A DNA stretch of 64,000 nt from Lachnospiraceae bacterium (GCA_910574885.1 CAJTDD010000025.1:1-64000), one strand, 5' to 3'. Shown: positions 8,260 to 17,533, numbered from the stretch's first letter. The notes: a model not told the origin generated them from the letters alone. Numbers and translations are program-made.

Positions 8260-8907
8260 ATGTTAAACCCTTGGGAAGAAATTTTATTAGATGATTATGA
8301 AAGCCATATGCAGTTAGATTCTGTTATGCAGCTGCAGGCGATGAATAAAATGATGAAAGGACAGCTTGGAGCTTATCCAGTTTCCAGTGTGATGATATTA
8401 GGCATCGCTGGAGGAAACGGTCTCGAACATATACGAAAAGATAAGTATAGAAGAGTATACGGGATAGACATCAATTCTTCCTATTTAAAGGAGGTTGTCC
8501 GTAGATATCCGGACTTGACAGAGATTTTAAAATGTCTGTGTTTTGATTTGACTAAAGATGCAGACAAGCTGCCAGAGGCAGAATTGCTTATTGCAAATCT
8601 GCTGATCGAGTATATTGGCTATGATTGTTTTCAAGAAGTGATTTTACATGTAAATCCAAACTATGTTTCCGTTATCATTCAAATCAATATGGGCGATAGC
8701 TGGGTATCTGATTCTCCTTACCTCCATATTTTTGACGGGTTGGAAAGAGTACATGCCCAGATAGAGGAGGAGCTTTTGGAGATTTTGATGAAAAAAATAG
8801 GATATAACAAAATCAAAACATCAGAGTATCTGCTTCCCAATGGGAAGAAACTTGAGCAGATGGATTTTGAAAAAGCGAAGGAAACTGAGCAATCTGTCCA
8901 ACCGTAA
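8260..8907 (+). CDS. Class I SAM-dependent methyltransferase
   Basis: A 215-residue protein starting MLNPWEEILLDDYESHM. It carries the glycine-rich SAM motif VMILGIAGGNGLEHI (about residues 44-58) and the acidic motif II YGIDINSSYL about 20 residues later. It probably methylates a small molecule, and the substrate is unknown. The open frame extends upstream to 8173, but the family-like start begins at NPWEE and AAGGAG at 8240-8245 lies upstream of 8260. Spacing is long (about 14 bases), so 8230 is an alternative start. Confidence 0.75.
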   Translation: MLNPWEEILLDDYESHMQLDSVMQLQAMNKMMKGQLGAYPVSSVMILGIAGGNGLEHIRKDKYRRVYGIDINSSYLKEVVRRYPDLTEILKCLCFDLTKDADKLPEAELLIANLLIEYIGYDCFQEVILHVNPNYVSVIIQINMGDSWVSDSPYLHIFDGLERVHAQIEEELLEILMKKIGYNKIKTSEYLLPNGKKLEQMDFEKAKETEQSVQP

Positions 8908-8942
8908 TTATGGTATTTGGCGACATGAAAGGAAATGTGTTA

Positions 8943-9328
8943 ATGAGCGAAAAACTTACATTTAGATATGCAGAAAGGAATGATATTCCCTTAATTTTAC
9001 AATTTATAAAAGAACTTGCAGCTTATGAAAAATTGATAAATGAAGTTGTTGCAGATGAAAAGACATTGGAAGAATGGATTTTCGATAAACAGAAAGCAGA
9101 GGTTCTATTTGCTGTTGTGGATGGCGGGGAGATGGGATTTGCGCTTTTCTTTCATAACTTCTCTACGTTTCTCGGAAGGGCGGGTATTTACCTTGAAGAT
9201 CTGTTTGTAAAGCCGGAATATCGTGGGAAAGGTTATGGAAAATGGGAGCAGAGTCTATGGCCGATTGGACAGTGTATCGGCTCTCTGGAGATACACTGTC
9301 TAATCTTGCTGTTTTATCAGGCGACTGA
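8943..9328 (+). pseudogene. GNAT acetyltransferase with internal deletion
   Basis: The N-terminal half is a normal GNAT: RYAERNDIPLILQFIKELAA and the motif A segment LEDLFVKPEYRGKGYGK. Immediately after that loop the normal C-terminal end follows in another frame: GAESMADWTVYRLSGDTL, ending at TGA 9326-9328. The roughly 40 residues that normally separate these blocks (strand 5 and helix 4) are missing. The gene has therefore suffered an internal deletion that also shifts the frame, and the open frame instead runs to 9335 with a nonsense tail. Confidence 0.75.
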
Positions 9329-9407
9329 GAAGTAAGGCTCACAGCCGCGGCATTGATATTTCTGCCAGACTTGATGATGGAGTATGAGAACGAATGGAGG
9401 GTGAGAG

Positions 9408-9766
9408 ATGGGTGATACGAGAATCAACTACGATGAAAAGTTTGGTATCGAAACTTTTAAGAGGAGGATTTGCTCGGAACTGGGCGAACCATTTTGGCTG
9501 AAGCTGGCAGATGGCCTTGCCTTGCCGGATATGGAAACCGAGGCTGACTGCAAGTGCCGCAACATGTATTCATTTATAAGCCGGTTAGAAACGATGGCAG
9601 ATGAGAAAACTGTAAGGAGAATTCTTTACAGAGTGCGGCATGGATTAAGGCATTTCTTGACAGGGAGCTTGAGGGCAGAGTGGTACGATCTGTGCTGAAC
9701 GGAGATTTGACCTGCGAGTATGAAATTATGATTCCAGAGGAAATTATGAAGACAGAGAATGTATAA
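9408..9766 (+). pseudogene. Unknown cytoplasmic protein with internal deletion
   Basis: ATG 9408 (behind GGAGGGTGAGAG) starts MGDTRINYDEKFGIETFKRR and continues through CRNMYSFISRLETMADEKTV. At about 9645 the frame slips. A second frame reads WIKAFLDRELEGRVVRSVLN and GDLTCEYEIMIPEE to TAA 9764-9766, which looks like the C-terminus of the same kind of protein (a short alpha/beta domain seen in small Lachnospiraceae hypothetical proteins). The middle appears deleted. The family could not be named with confidence. Confidence 0.6.
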
Positions 9767-9812
9767 GATCTGCTAAGAGATATGGGGTGTTAGGATGGTG
9801 GAGGAGTATAAA

Positions 9813-10036
9813 ATGTTGTTAGATTTTATAGTATTATCGGTAATTGGTATTGTTTTTTTAATAATCGGCTGGCTTATTTGGAAATGGTGCGGTCACAATT
9901 GGAATAGGAATCATTCTTACAGGAATTATTGATTTTATTACACAGATTGGATTGGGGGATTGCATTTGGAGGTTGTCTTATCGGTGGATTGGAGTTTATG
10001 GTTTATGCAGGGATGAAATATAATCAGTGGAGATGA
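9813..10036 (+). pseudogene. Frameshifted small membrane protein
   Basis: GAGGAG six bases before ATG 9813 starts MLLDFIVLSVIGIVFLIIGW. The hydrophobic pattern then continues in a second frame (VTIGIGIILTGIIDFITQIG) and a third (IAFGGCLIGGLEFMVYAGMKYNQWR, split across codons to TGA 10034-10036). Three membrane segments are implied in a protein of about 73 residues with two frameshifts. No family is recognised. The stop overlaps the ribosome-site region of the next gene. Confidence 0.5.
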
Positions 10037-10041
10037 TGAAT

Positions 10042-10989
10042 ATGAATATAAAAACAAAGCAATTTCAGATATTAACCGATATTAATCTTGTATGGAATTT
10101 TATGACAGATATATACGATCCTTATTTCGCTAATGGAGTGGCAGCTCCTTTTTTCGAGTATGCACTTACATCTAAATGGATGGATAAGGAATATCTCCAT
10201 TTGAACAGGCTCTGGATGGCTGGAGATATAGTAGTGGGGTTTGTATTTACGGAAGCTGTTGTCACGAGTGTCTTTTTTAATTTACGCCCTGGATACGAAG
10301 GACTAGCTGATGAAATGGTTGAGTATGCACAGAACAGCTTCCCGGATTTGGGCGGAGAAAGAGAATTAGTGATTTTTTCAGGCCAGGAAGCGCTGATACG
10401 GGCGGCAGAGAAGGAGGGATATAAGGTATCATATGAAAATGCGGACTTTCTCTTTGATTTCAGGAAATCGGGATTAAGTTATGATCTCCCGGAGGGATTT
10501 CATTTTGTTGACCCGTTTAAGTGTGATTTGCTGAAACTTGCCAAATGTACAAGGAATGGTTTCAACGCCGAGGAACTTGGACCTTTTAAAAACTGGAATA
10601 TTCCGGATTCCGAAACACCTTGGAATCCGCATAAAGCATATACTGGTGTGGTGAATTCTGCGGTCGCGCCGCCGCCACACGCAACCCATGAGTATAATGT
10701 CATTATTGCCGATGAAAATGAAGATTACGTGTGTTTTTCAGGAATGTGGTGGGTTCCGGAGAATAAGCTTGCCTATATGGAACCGTTGTGTACGGTGCCG
10801 GAATATCGGAGAAGAGGATTGGCAGCGGCAGCGCTGACACAGCATTATAGACGTTTAAAAGTATTAGGGGCAGAATACATGACTGGCGGCGGTGATGATT
10901 TCTACAGAAAGGTAGGTTATGGAGAAGGTATACACTGGCTCCATTGGAAAAAGCGGAGAGGACATAATTGGCTAATGGAGATGTGTTAA
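10042..10989 (+). CDS. Two-domain GNAT acetyltransferase
   Basis: A 315-residue protein. The C-terminal GNAT domain has motif A as YMEPLCTVPEYRRRGLAAAAL (about residues 243-263), and the N-terminal half looks like a degenerate GNAT-like fold. GGAG at 10029-10032 is well spaced for ATG 10042, so the upstream GTG and ATGs (10027, 10033) are less likely starts. It overlaps the next acetyltransferase by TAATG, an arrangement that favours coupled translation. Such tandem GNAT pairs are common in clostridial accessory regions, and the substrate is unknown. Confidence 0.8.
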   Translation: MNIKTKQFQILTDINLVWNFMTDIYDPYFANGVAAPFFEYALTSKWMDKEYLHLNRLWMAGDIVVGFVFTEAVVTSVFFNLRPGYEGLADEMVEYAQNSFPDLGGERELVIFSGQEALIRAAEKEGYKVSYENADFLFDFRKSGLSYDLPEGFHFVDPFKCDLLKLAKCTRNGFNAEELGPFKNWNIPDSETPWNPHKAYTGVVNSAVAPPPHATHEYNVIIADENEDYVCFSGMWWVPENKLAYMEPLCTVPEYRRRGLAAAALTQHYRRLKVLGAEYMTGGGDDFYRKVGYGEGIHWLHWKKRRGHNWLMEMC

Positions 10990-11810
10990 TGAAATACGAA
11001 ATAGCAAAAAAAGAGAACATTGAACAAATTTATCAATTGGTACAGAACACGATTAACGCTATTTATCCTTTATATTATCCTCAAGGAGTAGTTGAATTTT
11101 TCCGTGGGCTTCATTCAAAGGAAAGCATTGCTGCAGATATAGAAAATGGCTTTGTTAGAGTTTTGTTATCGGGTGATTGTTTAGTGGGAACAGGAAGTTG
11201 CAAGGAAAATCATATATCAAGACTGTTTGTTTTTCCCGATTTTCAGAAAAAAGGATATGGCAGTTATATTATGCAATGTCTTGAAAAAGAAATATCTCTT
11301 AATAACACCAGTATTTACTTAGATGCTTCGCTTGCGGCAGCCTGTTTTTATGAGCATAGGGGATATCAAACTTTAAAGCATGAAGAATTATTTATCAATG
11401 GAAATGTAAGGTTAGCTTATGAAGTAATGGAGAAACATATAGCAGTTCCTAATACAGATATTTTTTATGATGGAAAATGTTTTATACCAGAGATGAATAC
11501 TGAAAATGGTGAAGTGGATAATCAAACGCTTTTTTTATATCATCAAAATGAGAATATTTTATGGGCGGATTACTATGGCGGAGAAATAAAAAAAGGAAAT
11601 ATAGTTGGAACGGTTGCTTTGAATGGAGAAATAGATTTTTATTATCAGCATATTAATTTGAGCGACCAGATAAGAATTGGGAAATGTCACAGTGTACCAC
11701 GGATTTTAAGGGATGGTAGAATAGAACTGTCAGAACAATGGCAGTGGCTGAATGGCGATAAATCAAAAGGTTCATCAATCGTTGTAGAAAAACCCACCGA
11801 TGAAAAATGA
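10989..11810 (+). CDS. GNAT acetyltransferase fused to a C-terminal beta domain
   Basis: A 273-residue protein. The N-terminal GNAT domain contains ISRLFVFPDFQKKGYGSYIM (motif A, about residues 74-93) and CFYEHRGYQTLKHEEL. The C-terminal 110 residues (NTENGEVDNQTLFLYHQNENI through RIELSEQWQWLNGD) resemble the small domain often annotated N-acetylglutamate-synthase-like, although there is no arginine-biosynthesis context. GGAG lies 8 bases before the ATG, which overlaps the preceding stop codon. It is probably cytoplasmic, and the fused domain may bind a sugar or amino-sugar ligand (inference). Confidence 0.75.
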   Translation: MKYEIAKKENIEQIYQLVQNTINAIYPLYYPQGVVEFFRGLHSKESIAADIENGFVRVLLSGDCLVGTGSCKENHISRLFVFPDFQKKGYGSYIMQCLEKEISLNNTSIYLDASLAAACFYEHRGYQTLKHEELFINGNVRLAYEVMEKHIAVPNTDIFYDGKCFIPEMNTENGEVDNQTLFLYHQNENILWADYYGGEIKKGNIVGTVALNGEIDFYYQHINLSDQIRIGKCHSVPRILRDGRIELSEQWQWLNGDKSKGSSIVVEKPTDEK

Positions 11811-11855
11811 ATATCATCATAGAGCCAGACGCAGATGACCGTGTGAAATCAAATC

Positions 11856-12207
11856 ATGAGGTAAGGTTCGGCTCATCCTTTGCAGGATTTACGTCCCCGC
11901 CCTCCCAAACCGTACGTACACCTCTCGATGTATACGGCTCTCCGCTTATCATATTTGCAGTATTTTCAGAATGAATCCGTTCATGGCATTCAGGGCATAC
12001 TACCAGAGTTTTTCGTCTCCTCTTGCGTTCAGGCAGTTTAGCTTCGTACCTCATACACTGTACACTTTCCCCTCTCGGATAAGCTGTAGAATAATAGGCT
12101 GTGATTCTTCATCACTTGATACTTTTACCTACCGCTTGCTGATGGCGGAATCCTATAAGTACCGCGTCACCAATTTATATCGCGCATGTGGTGACATCCG
12201 TGCGCAC
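11856..12207 (-). mobile_element. Group II intron remnant (internally deleted)
   Basis: Read on the minus strand, the segment begins with GTGCG at 12207 (the GUGYG type of intron 5-prime end). It carries the tail of an intron-encoded reverse transcriptase/maturase (KRRRKTLVVCPECHERIHSE, an HNH-like Cys-His end) and then a canonical domain V at 11940-11907 and domain VI-like sequence. Nearly all of the intron, including the RT domain and most ribozyme domains, is missing, so it cannot move or splice by itself. Exact ends are approximate, and GTGTG two bases upstream is an alternative 5-prime end. Confidence 0.75.
11907..11940 (-). ncRNA. Group II intron domain V
   Basis: The 34-base element reads GAGCCGTATACATCGAGAGG then TGTACGTACGGTTT on the minus strand. 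It has the GAGCCGUAU / GUACGGUU outer helix, a GAGA-type cap and the length expected of the catalytic domain V hairpin. Confidence 0.85.
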
Positions 12208-12226
12208 ACAGTTTATAAGCATTTAT

Positions 12227-12690
12227 ATGAAACATGTTTGTATGCTTATATCTGTGGCTGATATTAACGCCGCAAGAAAATTTTATGAGGAGCTGTTTGG
12301 ATTAGAGGTGTTCCAGGATTACGGTAAGAACATCGCCTTTACCTGCGGCCTGGCATTGCAGCAGGATTTTGACTGGCTTGTGAATCTGCCGAAAGAAAAG
12401 ATATTAAAAAATCCAACAATACAGAAATCGTCTTTGAGGAACAGGATTTTGACGGTTTTCTAAACAAGCTAAAAGAATTCCCGGACATGGAATATCTGGG
12501 AGAAGTGATCGAACATAGCTGGGGCCAGCGGGTGATCCGGTTCTACGATTTGGACGACCATATCATTGAGGTTGGCGAGGATATGAAAATGGTGATAAAA
12601 CGCTTTCTTGCTTCCGGCATGACTATGGAAGAAGTTTCTGTGAAAATGGATGCTTCCGTGGAGGATTTGACAAAACTTCTAAATAGCTAA
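12227..12690 (+). pseudogene. VOC/glyoxalase-like protein, one-base frameshift
   Basis: ATG 12227 starts MKHVCMLISVADINAARKFY, a typical vicinal-oxygen-chelate N-terminus. The frame is lost at an A6 run near 12407. With seven A residues it would read KEKILKKSNNTEIVFEEQ and continue through FPDMEYLGEVIEHSWGQRVI and FYDLDDHIIEVGEDM, both standard for the family, to TAA 12690. The intact protein would be about 154 residues. The intron remnant lies immediately upstream, so the normal ribosome site and promoter may have been displaced; no good ribosome site is visible. Confidence 0.8.
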
Positions 12691-12807
12691 TATATGACTA
12701 TGGAATCTGATGACAGGTACTCTCGGTGGTGTCTGTATCATTTCTGCGGCGGTCATTAACGGGAACACCTATATCTGCCGATGAACAAATAATGAGTTCT
12801 GATTTTC

Positions 12808-12836
12808 TTGACACATAAATACTACAGGTGTAAGAT
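12808..12836 (+). promoter_or_regulatory. Promoter of the PBP gene
   Basis: A consensus -35 TTGACA (12808-12813) and TAAGAT (12831-12836) are exactly 17 bases apart. The start codon lies about 80 bases downstream. Confidence 0.75.
12823..12832 (+). promoter_or_regulatory. BlaI/MecI-type operator
   Basis: TACAGGTGTA matches the TACA-N2-TGTA dyad bound by BlaI/MecI repressors and overlaps the -10 box, a position that would block transcription. No blaI or blaR gene is in the window, so the regulator must be encoded elsewhere if this reading is right. Confidence 0.5.
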
Positions 12837-12922
12837 ATATGAAATAAAAGGTATTGTATCTACAGACGCAATGGAACATCCAACCGTACAGGTGGAATAT
12901 TTTCATGAGGATGGAGGCAGAT

Positions 12923-15076
12923 ATGGAAAGAAAAAGGAGGCAGCTTTACAAAAGGAATAAAAAGCGTATCCACATTGTTGCGGCTGTCCTGTCTGTAACT
13001 GCAGCATTTGCAGCAGTCTGCGGAACTGCTTATTTCATGAGGGGCAGCGGCCGGGAGACGCCGGAAGAGCTCCTTGTCAGATACATGGAACAGATTGGGC
13101 AGCAGGATTATGAGGAAATGTACCGGATGACGGATCCGGCCCATTCCGCATATACGGACAAGGAAGCTTTTATAAAACGGAATTCTGCCATTTATGAGGG
13201 AATAGAGATTGAAAATGTCCGGGTCGAGGTTCTGGAAAATGACAGAAATAATAGCAGGGAACAGGATAGCGTAGCTTACCAGATGTCCTTTGACACCTTT
13301 GCCGGTAATCTCCGGTTTGAAAACGAAATGCAATTTACAGATACGGAGGATGGATATAAAATCATTTGGCATGACGGCCTGATCTTCCCGGAACTGGCTT
13401 CCGAAGACAAGGTGCGTATCGAATCAAGCCCGGCAGAGCGGGGGAAAATATTGGATCGGAATGAACGGATGCTTGCCGGGCCTGGAACCGCCTCATCAGT
13501 GGGACTCGTACCTGGAAGGCTGGAGGATCGGGAAAATGCCTTACATCAGTTATCCAGGCTGTTGGACATGGATCCGGAAACAATCCGGAACTGTCTGGAC
13601 GCAGCCTGGGTGACGGAGGATTCCTTCGTTCCGCTCAAAACGGTTCCGAAGGTCAGTGAGCTTGATCTGATGGCGCTGGATCCGAAGGAAGATGTGCTTG
13701 CGGAGAAAGCACGGCAAGATGTACTGCTTGCCATCCCGGGTGTCATGATCAGCGACGTGGAGGTGCGGACATATCCATTCGGTGCTGCAGCCGGGCATCT
13801 GACCGGCTATGTAAGAAATGTGACCGCCGAGGATCTGGAGGAGCATGCGGGGGAGGGTTACAACGAAAACAGCGTGATCGGCAAAAGCGGCCTGGAAGCA
13901 CTGTTTGAAAAGGAATTGAAGGGGCAGGACGGATGCAGCATTTATATAGAAAGGGAGGATGGCAGCAAAAAATCTGTACTGGCCAATCTCCCGGTGAAAA
14001 ACGGGCAGGACGTCCGGCTGACCATCGACACGCAGCTCCAGGAAGCTTTGTATCAGCAGTTCCAGGAAGATCCAGGCTGCTCCGTTGCGATGGATCCCTG
14101 CTCGGGAGAGGTACTGGCACTGGTCAGTACACCCTCCTTTGACAGCAATGAATTTATCCTGGGCCTGTCTGATGCCCGGTGGAATGCCCTCAATGAGGAT
14201 GAACGAAAACCGTTGCTGAACCGTTTCCGGCAGATCTGGTGTCCCGGGTCTACGTTAAAGCCGGTCATTGCGTCCATCGGTTTGAAAACAGGTGCGGTCG
14301 ATTGGCAGGAGGACTTTGGAAATGAGGGGCTGAGCTGGCAGAAGGACGCTACCTGGGGAGACTATTATATAACGACGCTTCATGCGTATGAGCCTGTGAC
14401 CATGGAAAATGCTCTGATCTATTCGGATAATATTTACTTTGCAAAAGCGGCGCTGGGGATTGGTGCAGATGTATTGGAACGAGAGCTGAACATCATGGGG
14501 TTTGGGGAGCAGATTCCCTTCGAGATCGTGATGCCCCCATCACAGTATTCCAATACGGAGCATATCGAATCGGAGATTCAGCTTGCGGACAGCGGCTATG
14601 GCCAGGGGCAGATCCTGGTCAACCCACTGCATATGGCCGGCTTGTATACAGCATTCTGTAATGGGGGAAATGCATTGAAGCCGCGGCTGGTATATGAAGA
14701 TGAAGCTGACATGGACGCGGGCAGCAATACCGGTGCTGAAATCTGGCTTCCGCAGATTTTTTCGGTGGAAACTGCAGCGCAGGTTCTGGAAGGCATGAAA
14801 AAGGTGGTGAACAACCCGGAAGGAACCGGCTATGCGGCACATCGTGAGGACATCGTGCTGGCCGGAAAAACCGGGACAGCAGAGATCAAGGCATCTGTGG
14901 AGGACACCGAAGGGACAGAGATCGGCTGGTTCGCCGTATTTACCGCAGAAAAGGACGCGGAGGATTCACTGCTGATCGTGAGTATGGTGGAGAATGTAAA
15001 AGAAATCGGCGGCAGCGGGTATGTAGTCAGTAAAGACAGGAACGCGCTGGATGCATATTGGGGGAGCGGACAGTAG
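12923..15076 (+). CDS. PBP2a-like penicillin-binding transpeptidase
   Basis: A 717-residue class B penicillin-binding protein. A single N-terminal membrane helix (about residues 15-36) is followed by a MecA_N/NTF2-like domain (TPEELLVRYMEQIGQQDYEEM), a dimerisation domain and the transpeptidase. Its three active-site motifs are visible: STLK in CPGSTLKPV, SDN in IYSDNIYFAK and KTGT in LAGKTGTAEI. It should cross-link peptidoglycan outside the membrane, and the MecA_N domain is the one found in low-affinity PBPs such as PBP2a. GGAGG at 12913-12917 fixes ATG 12923. The BlaI-type operator on its promoter supports beta-lactam-inducible expression, and resistance itself is inference. Confidence 0.85.
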   Translation: MERKRRQLYKRNKKRIHIVAAVLSVTAAFAAVCGTAYFMRGSGRETPEELLVRYMEQIGQQDYEEMYRMTDPAHSAYTDKEAFIKRNSAIYEGIEIENVRVEVLENDRNNSREQDSVAYQMSFDTFAGNLRFENEMQFTDTEDGYKIIWHDGLIFPELASEDKVRIESSPAERGKILDRNERMLAGPGTASSVGLVPGRLEDRENALHQLSRLLDMDPETIRNCLDAAWVTEDSFVPLKTVPKVSELDLMALDPKEDVLAEKARQDVLLAIPGVMISDVEVRTYPFGAAAGHLTGYVRNVTAEDLEEHAGEGYNENSVIGKSGLEALFEKELKGQDGCSIYIEREDGSKKSVLANLPVKNGQDVRLTIDTQLQEALYQQFQEDPGCSVAMDPCSGEVLALVSTPSFDSNEFILGLSDARWNALNEDERKPLLNRFRQIWCPGSTLKPVIASIGLKTGAVDWQEDFGNEGLSWQKDATWGDYYITTLHAYEPVTMENALIYSDNIYFAKAALGIGADVLERELNIMGFGEQIPFEIVMPPSQYSNTEHIESEIQLADSGYGQGQILVNPLHMAGLYTAFCNGGNALKPRLVYEDEADMDAGSNTGAEIWLPQIFSVETAAQVLEGMKKVVNNPEGTGYAAHREDIVLAGKTGTAEIKASVEDTEGTEIGWFAVFTAEKDAEDSLLIVSMVENVKEIGGSGYVVSKDRNALDAYWGSGQ

Positions 15077-15091
15077 GTGGTTTACTGTCCG
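15067..15091 (+). terminator. Hairpin overlapping the PBP stop codon
   Basis: A 9-bp stem CGGACAGTA / TACTGTCCG with a 7-base loop spans the TAG stop at 15074-15076 and is followed by the weak tail TTCTAAAA. It is a probable weak terminator. Confidence 0.5.
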
Positions 15092-15124
15092 TTCTAAAAC
15101 TTCCGCATAAATGGGGGCGGCTTG

Positions 15125-16123
15125 TTATGCTTTGAAATATGATAAAATTTTATCCCAATACGCTTCTAAGGTTTTAGGATCGGAATTGAAGATTTCGTGC
15201 TTACTCCCCTTTACCCGGATAAGCTTTGCATCTATACGTTTCCTTCTGCATAATTTTTTCACAAACCGTTCCTGTTCCTTTTTAGAAACATAGGTCTCGT
15301 TTTCTGCCTGAAAAATCCTTGTGGGGCAGGAAATCCGACGCCATGCTTTCTTTTGAAGATTACGGTTTAACCGGTGCGACTGCCAAAGCCACCCATAGGA
15401 GGCTGCGTTCATCTGAAATAACGGCTCCTTGCTGCGTTTTTCCTGATAATACAGGAATCTGCATTGAGAAGCGGACGCACTGTCGGCATATTGCTCCGTT
15501 CCATCATAAGGGTGGTTTCCCGGCAGATAGCGTTCTTCCCCGCCGGCCATACAGAACACCTTTGCAATGAGGCATGCCAATGGCCAGGGGGTCGGAGCAG
15601 TGTTTGGGCGTATCATTGGTGAAGAGAGGATAAGCCTGGAATAGAGCCGGGGATCCTGCGCGGCTGCACATGCGGCGATTCCGCCGCCCATAGAGTGGCC
15701 GTACAGGCATATGGGAAGGCCGGGAAATTCCTGTGCCGCAATGCGGCTTACGAAGAGCAGATCCTCTACATATCTTTTATAGTCATCAATATGTACCAGA
15801 GAAAAATCTTCAGTATTACTGCATAATCTGTAGCTGCGGCCGTGTCCGCAGTGTTCCGGCATGAAGACATGATACCCGCCGCGGAGAAAGTAATAGATAT
15901 TTTCCAGATGCTTATCGGTTGTCTCCGTATAGCCGTGGGACAGGATGACAATCCCCTGCGGATGGTCTGCAAGGCAGCGCAGGTAAAAAATCTTTTTTCC
16001 CTTTTCCCGCTCACAGTAATTTTCAGTTTTCCTCTCTGCAAGATAGGGCAGAACCATCGACTCCATCCTTTCCGCATATTTTTCTGCCGGTATGATCAGA
16101 TTATGAATTGTTCTTTTATCCAT
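15125..16123 (-). CDS. Alpha/beta hydrolase (serine aminopeptidase S33 / lysophospholipase-like)
   Basis: A 332-residue hydrolase. VILSHGYTETTDKH (oxyanion HG, about residues 60-73) precedes YGHSMGGGIAACAA, the G-x-S-x-G nucleophile elbow. A late His sits in KGSKHEIFNSD, the usual catalytic-His position, and the acid is probably in the preceding FQAENETYV region. Members cleave lysophospholipids or monoacylglycerols. An ATG at 16153 is in frame, but AAAGGAG lies 8 bases before ATG 16123. It is the last gene of a TetR-MFS-hydrolase operon, 32 bases after the transporter. A deleted paralogous copy lies at 5934-6235. Confidence 0.85.
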   Translation of the reverse strand: MDKRTIHNLIIPAEKYAERMESMVLPYLAERKTENYCEREKGKKIFYLRCLADHPQGIVILSHGYTETTDKHLENIYYFLRGGYHVFMPEHCGHGRSYRLCSNTEDFSLVHIDDYKRYVEDLLFVSRIAAQEFPGLPICLYGHSMGGGIAACAAAQDPRLYSRLILSSPMIRPNTAPTPWPLACLIAKVFCMAGGEERYLPGNHPYDGTEQYADSASASQCRFLYYQEKRSKEPLFQMNAASYGWLWQSHRLNRNLQKKAWRRISCPTRIFQAENETYVSKKEQERFVKKLCRRKRIDAKLIRVKGSKHEIFNSDPKTLEAYWDKILSYFKA

Positions 16124-16155
16124 TTTATGAATCTCCTTTGTAACCATTTGCACAG

Positions 16156-17505
16156 TTACCGTAGATCCTGGTTGATTTTGTTTTCATCATAAAACAGGAA
16201 TACAATTCCACCTAAAAAGCAGAAGCATGCGGCTGAAAATGCTGCAATACGGTATCCAGTCCCCGATGCATTCCCAATTGTAGAAACCGCTGTAAACAGG
16301 AGCATAGAGAGGCTCTGGCCCAGCTTAAAGGCAAAAGTCCTTGCGGCATAGAACATGCCTTCCCGGTTGCTGCCGCTGCGCTTCGCATCGCTCTGGGCAA
16401 TGTCGGCGACTACTGCCTGCGGAAGGATTCCAAAGACCGCCATGGGCAACGAAGCCGCAATCATAAGGAGCAGGCCCTGCGCATTGGCGGAAATAAACGA
16501 GATCCTTCCAAGGAATCCGGTATAAAGATAGGATGACGAAAAGATTACAAATGCCACAACTATCAGTTTTTTCTTGCCAAGCTTCGGTGCCAGCTTATTG
16601 ATTGGGATATAAAATATCAGTGACAATGCCGTCATGCCTACAAAATAGAGCGTGGTCATTGTTTCCGGAAGCTTCAGCAGGCTGGTGACGAAAAACGGAA
16701 GGCCTGTCTGGAACATGGTAATGGCAATCCAGTACAGGATGTCTGAGCCTACGAATTTCCGGAATTCTCCGTTGCGGAATGTGGAAACAAGAGAAGAAAA
16801 CGCAGTATCCTGTGAAGGGACGGTATTGACATATTCTTTTTCGCGGATGGACCAGACCGGTATCTGCATGCAGAAAAATGCGATGACAGCCATAACTGTG
16901 AATGTTGCGCGGATAGCACCTATACGGCCCAATACCGGGATCAGAGTTCCCCAGATGACCGGCGCCAGATAGGCGACTGCGGTTCCTGCAATAAAAGTAA
17001 AAGAAATTACAGTGGAAATATTTAAGCGTTCCTGCTGGTTGTGCCCCAACTCCGGAATCAGGGCATTATACGGTGTACAGTAAGCTGTAATTGACAGATA
17101 ATATACCAGTACCATTACGAACAGGAAAATGGCATTGGCCCAACTGTTCCTGTTGACCGGGGACCAGAATATCAGTATGGTAGACAGAGAAAGAGGCAGG
17201 GCCGCCCATTTCAAAAATGGGATTCGCCGGCCATTTTCAGAGGTACAGCGGTCTGAAAGCGATGCGATCAACGGATCTGTGAATGCGTCAAAAAGCCGTC
17301 CGAAGGCAGTAATGCCCCCGATTACCGTAAAGATTCCGAGAATAACCAACCCCTGGGGAATAAACAGCGGCTGTCCCTGTGCCACAGACACCTCATCCGG
17401 CTGATAAAAGTATACCAGCCAATTAGAAATCAGACCAGACAGTAAAGACCATCCAAACTGTCCGGCTGCGAAAAGCCATATTTTACCTGTAGATAGTGAT
17501 TTCAT
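16156..17505 (-). CDS. MFS transporter of the GPH (MelB-like) family
   Basis: A 449-residue integral membrane protein with about 12 hydrophobic helices. The segment AFGRLFDAFTDPLIASLSDR (about residues 55-74) is the GPH signature with the conserved Asp of the cation site, and ENGRRIPFLKW follows it. GPH members couple sugar or related solute uptake to sodium or protons. GGAGG precedes ATG 17505; the longer open frame to 17577 has no ribosome site. It follows the TetR gene by 28 bases and probably transports or exports the compound that the regulator senses and the hydrolase processes (inference). Confidence 0.85.
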   Translation of the reverse strand: MKSLSTGKIWLFAAGQFGWSLLSGLISNWLVYFYQPDEVSVAQGQPLFIPQGLVILGIFTVIGGITAFGRLFDAFTDPLIASLSDRCTSENGRRIPFLKWAALPLSLSTILIFWSPVNRNSWANAIFLFVMVLVYYLSITAYCTPYNALIPELGHNQQERLNISTVISFTFIAGTAVAYLAPVIWGTLIPVLGRIGAIRATFTVMAVIAFFCMQIPVWSIREKEYVNTVPSQDTAFSSLVSTFRNGEFRKFVGSDILYWIAITMFQTGLPFFVTSLLKLPETMTTLYFVGMTALSLIFYIPINKLAPKLGKKKLIVVAFVIFSSSYLYTGFLGRISFISANAQGLLLMIAASLPMAVFGILPQAVVADIAQSDAKRSGSNREGMFYAARTFAFKLGQSLSMLLFTAVSTIGNASGTGYRIAAFSAACFCFLGGIVFLFYDENKINQDLR

Positions 17506-17533
17506 ATGTATCCTCCTTGTTCCCTCTATGTTA

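Noticed and set aside
12854..12922. Upstream extension of the PBP frame
   Set aside because: GGAGG at 12913-12917 and the usual basic start before the membrane helix place the start at 12923.
13749..14120. Long minus-strand open frames inside the PBP gene (for example 13749-14120 and 14540-14842)
   Set aside because: They lie antisense to a well-supported transpeptidase gene, have no ribosome sites and have compositions explained by its codon pattern.
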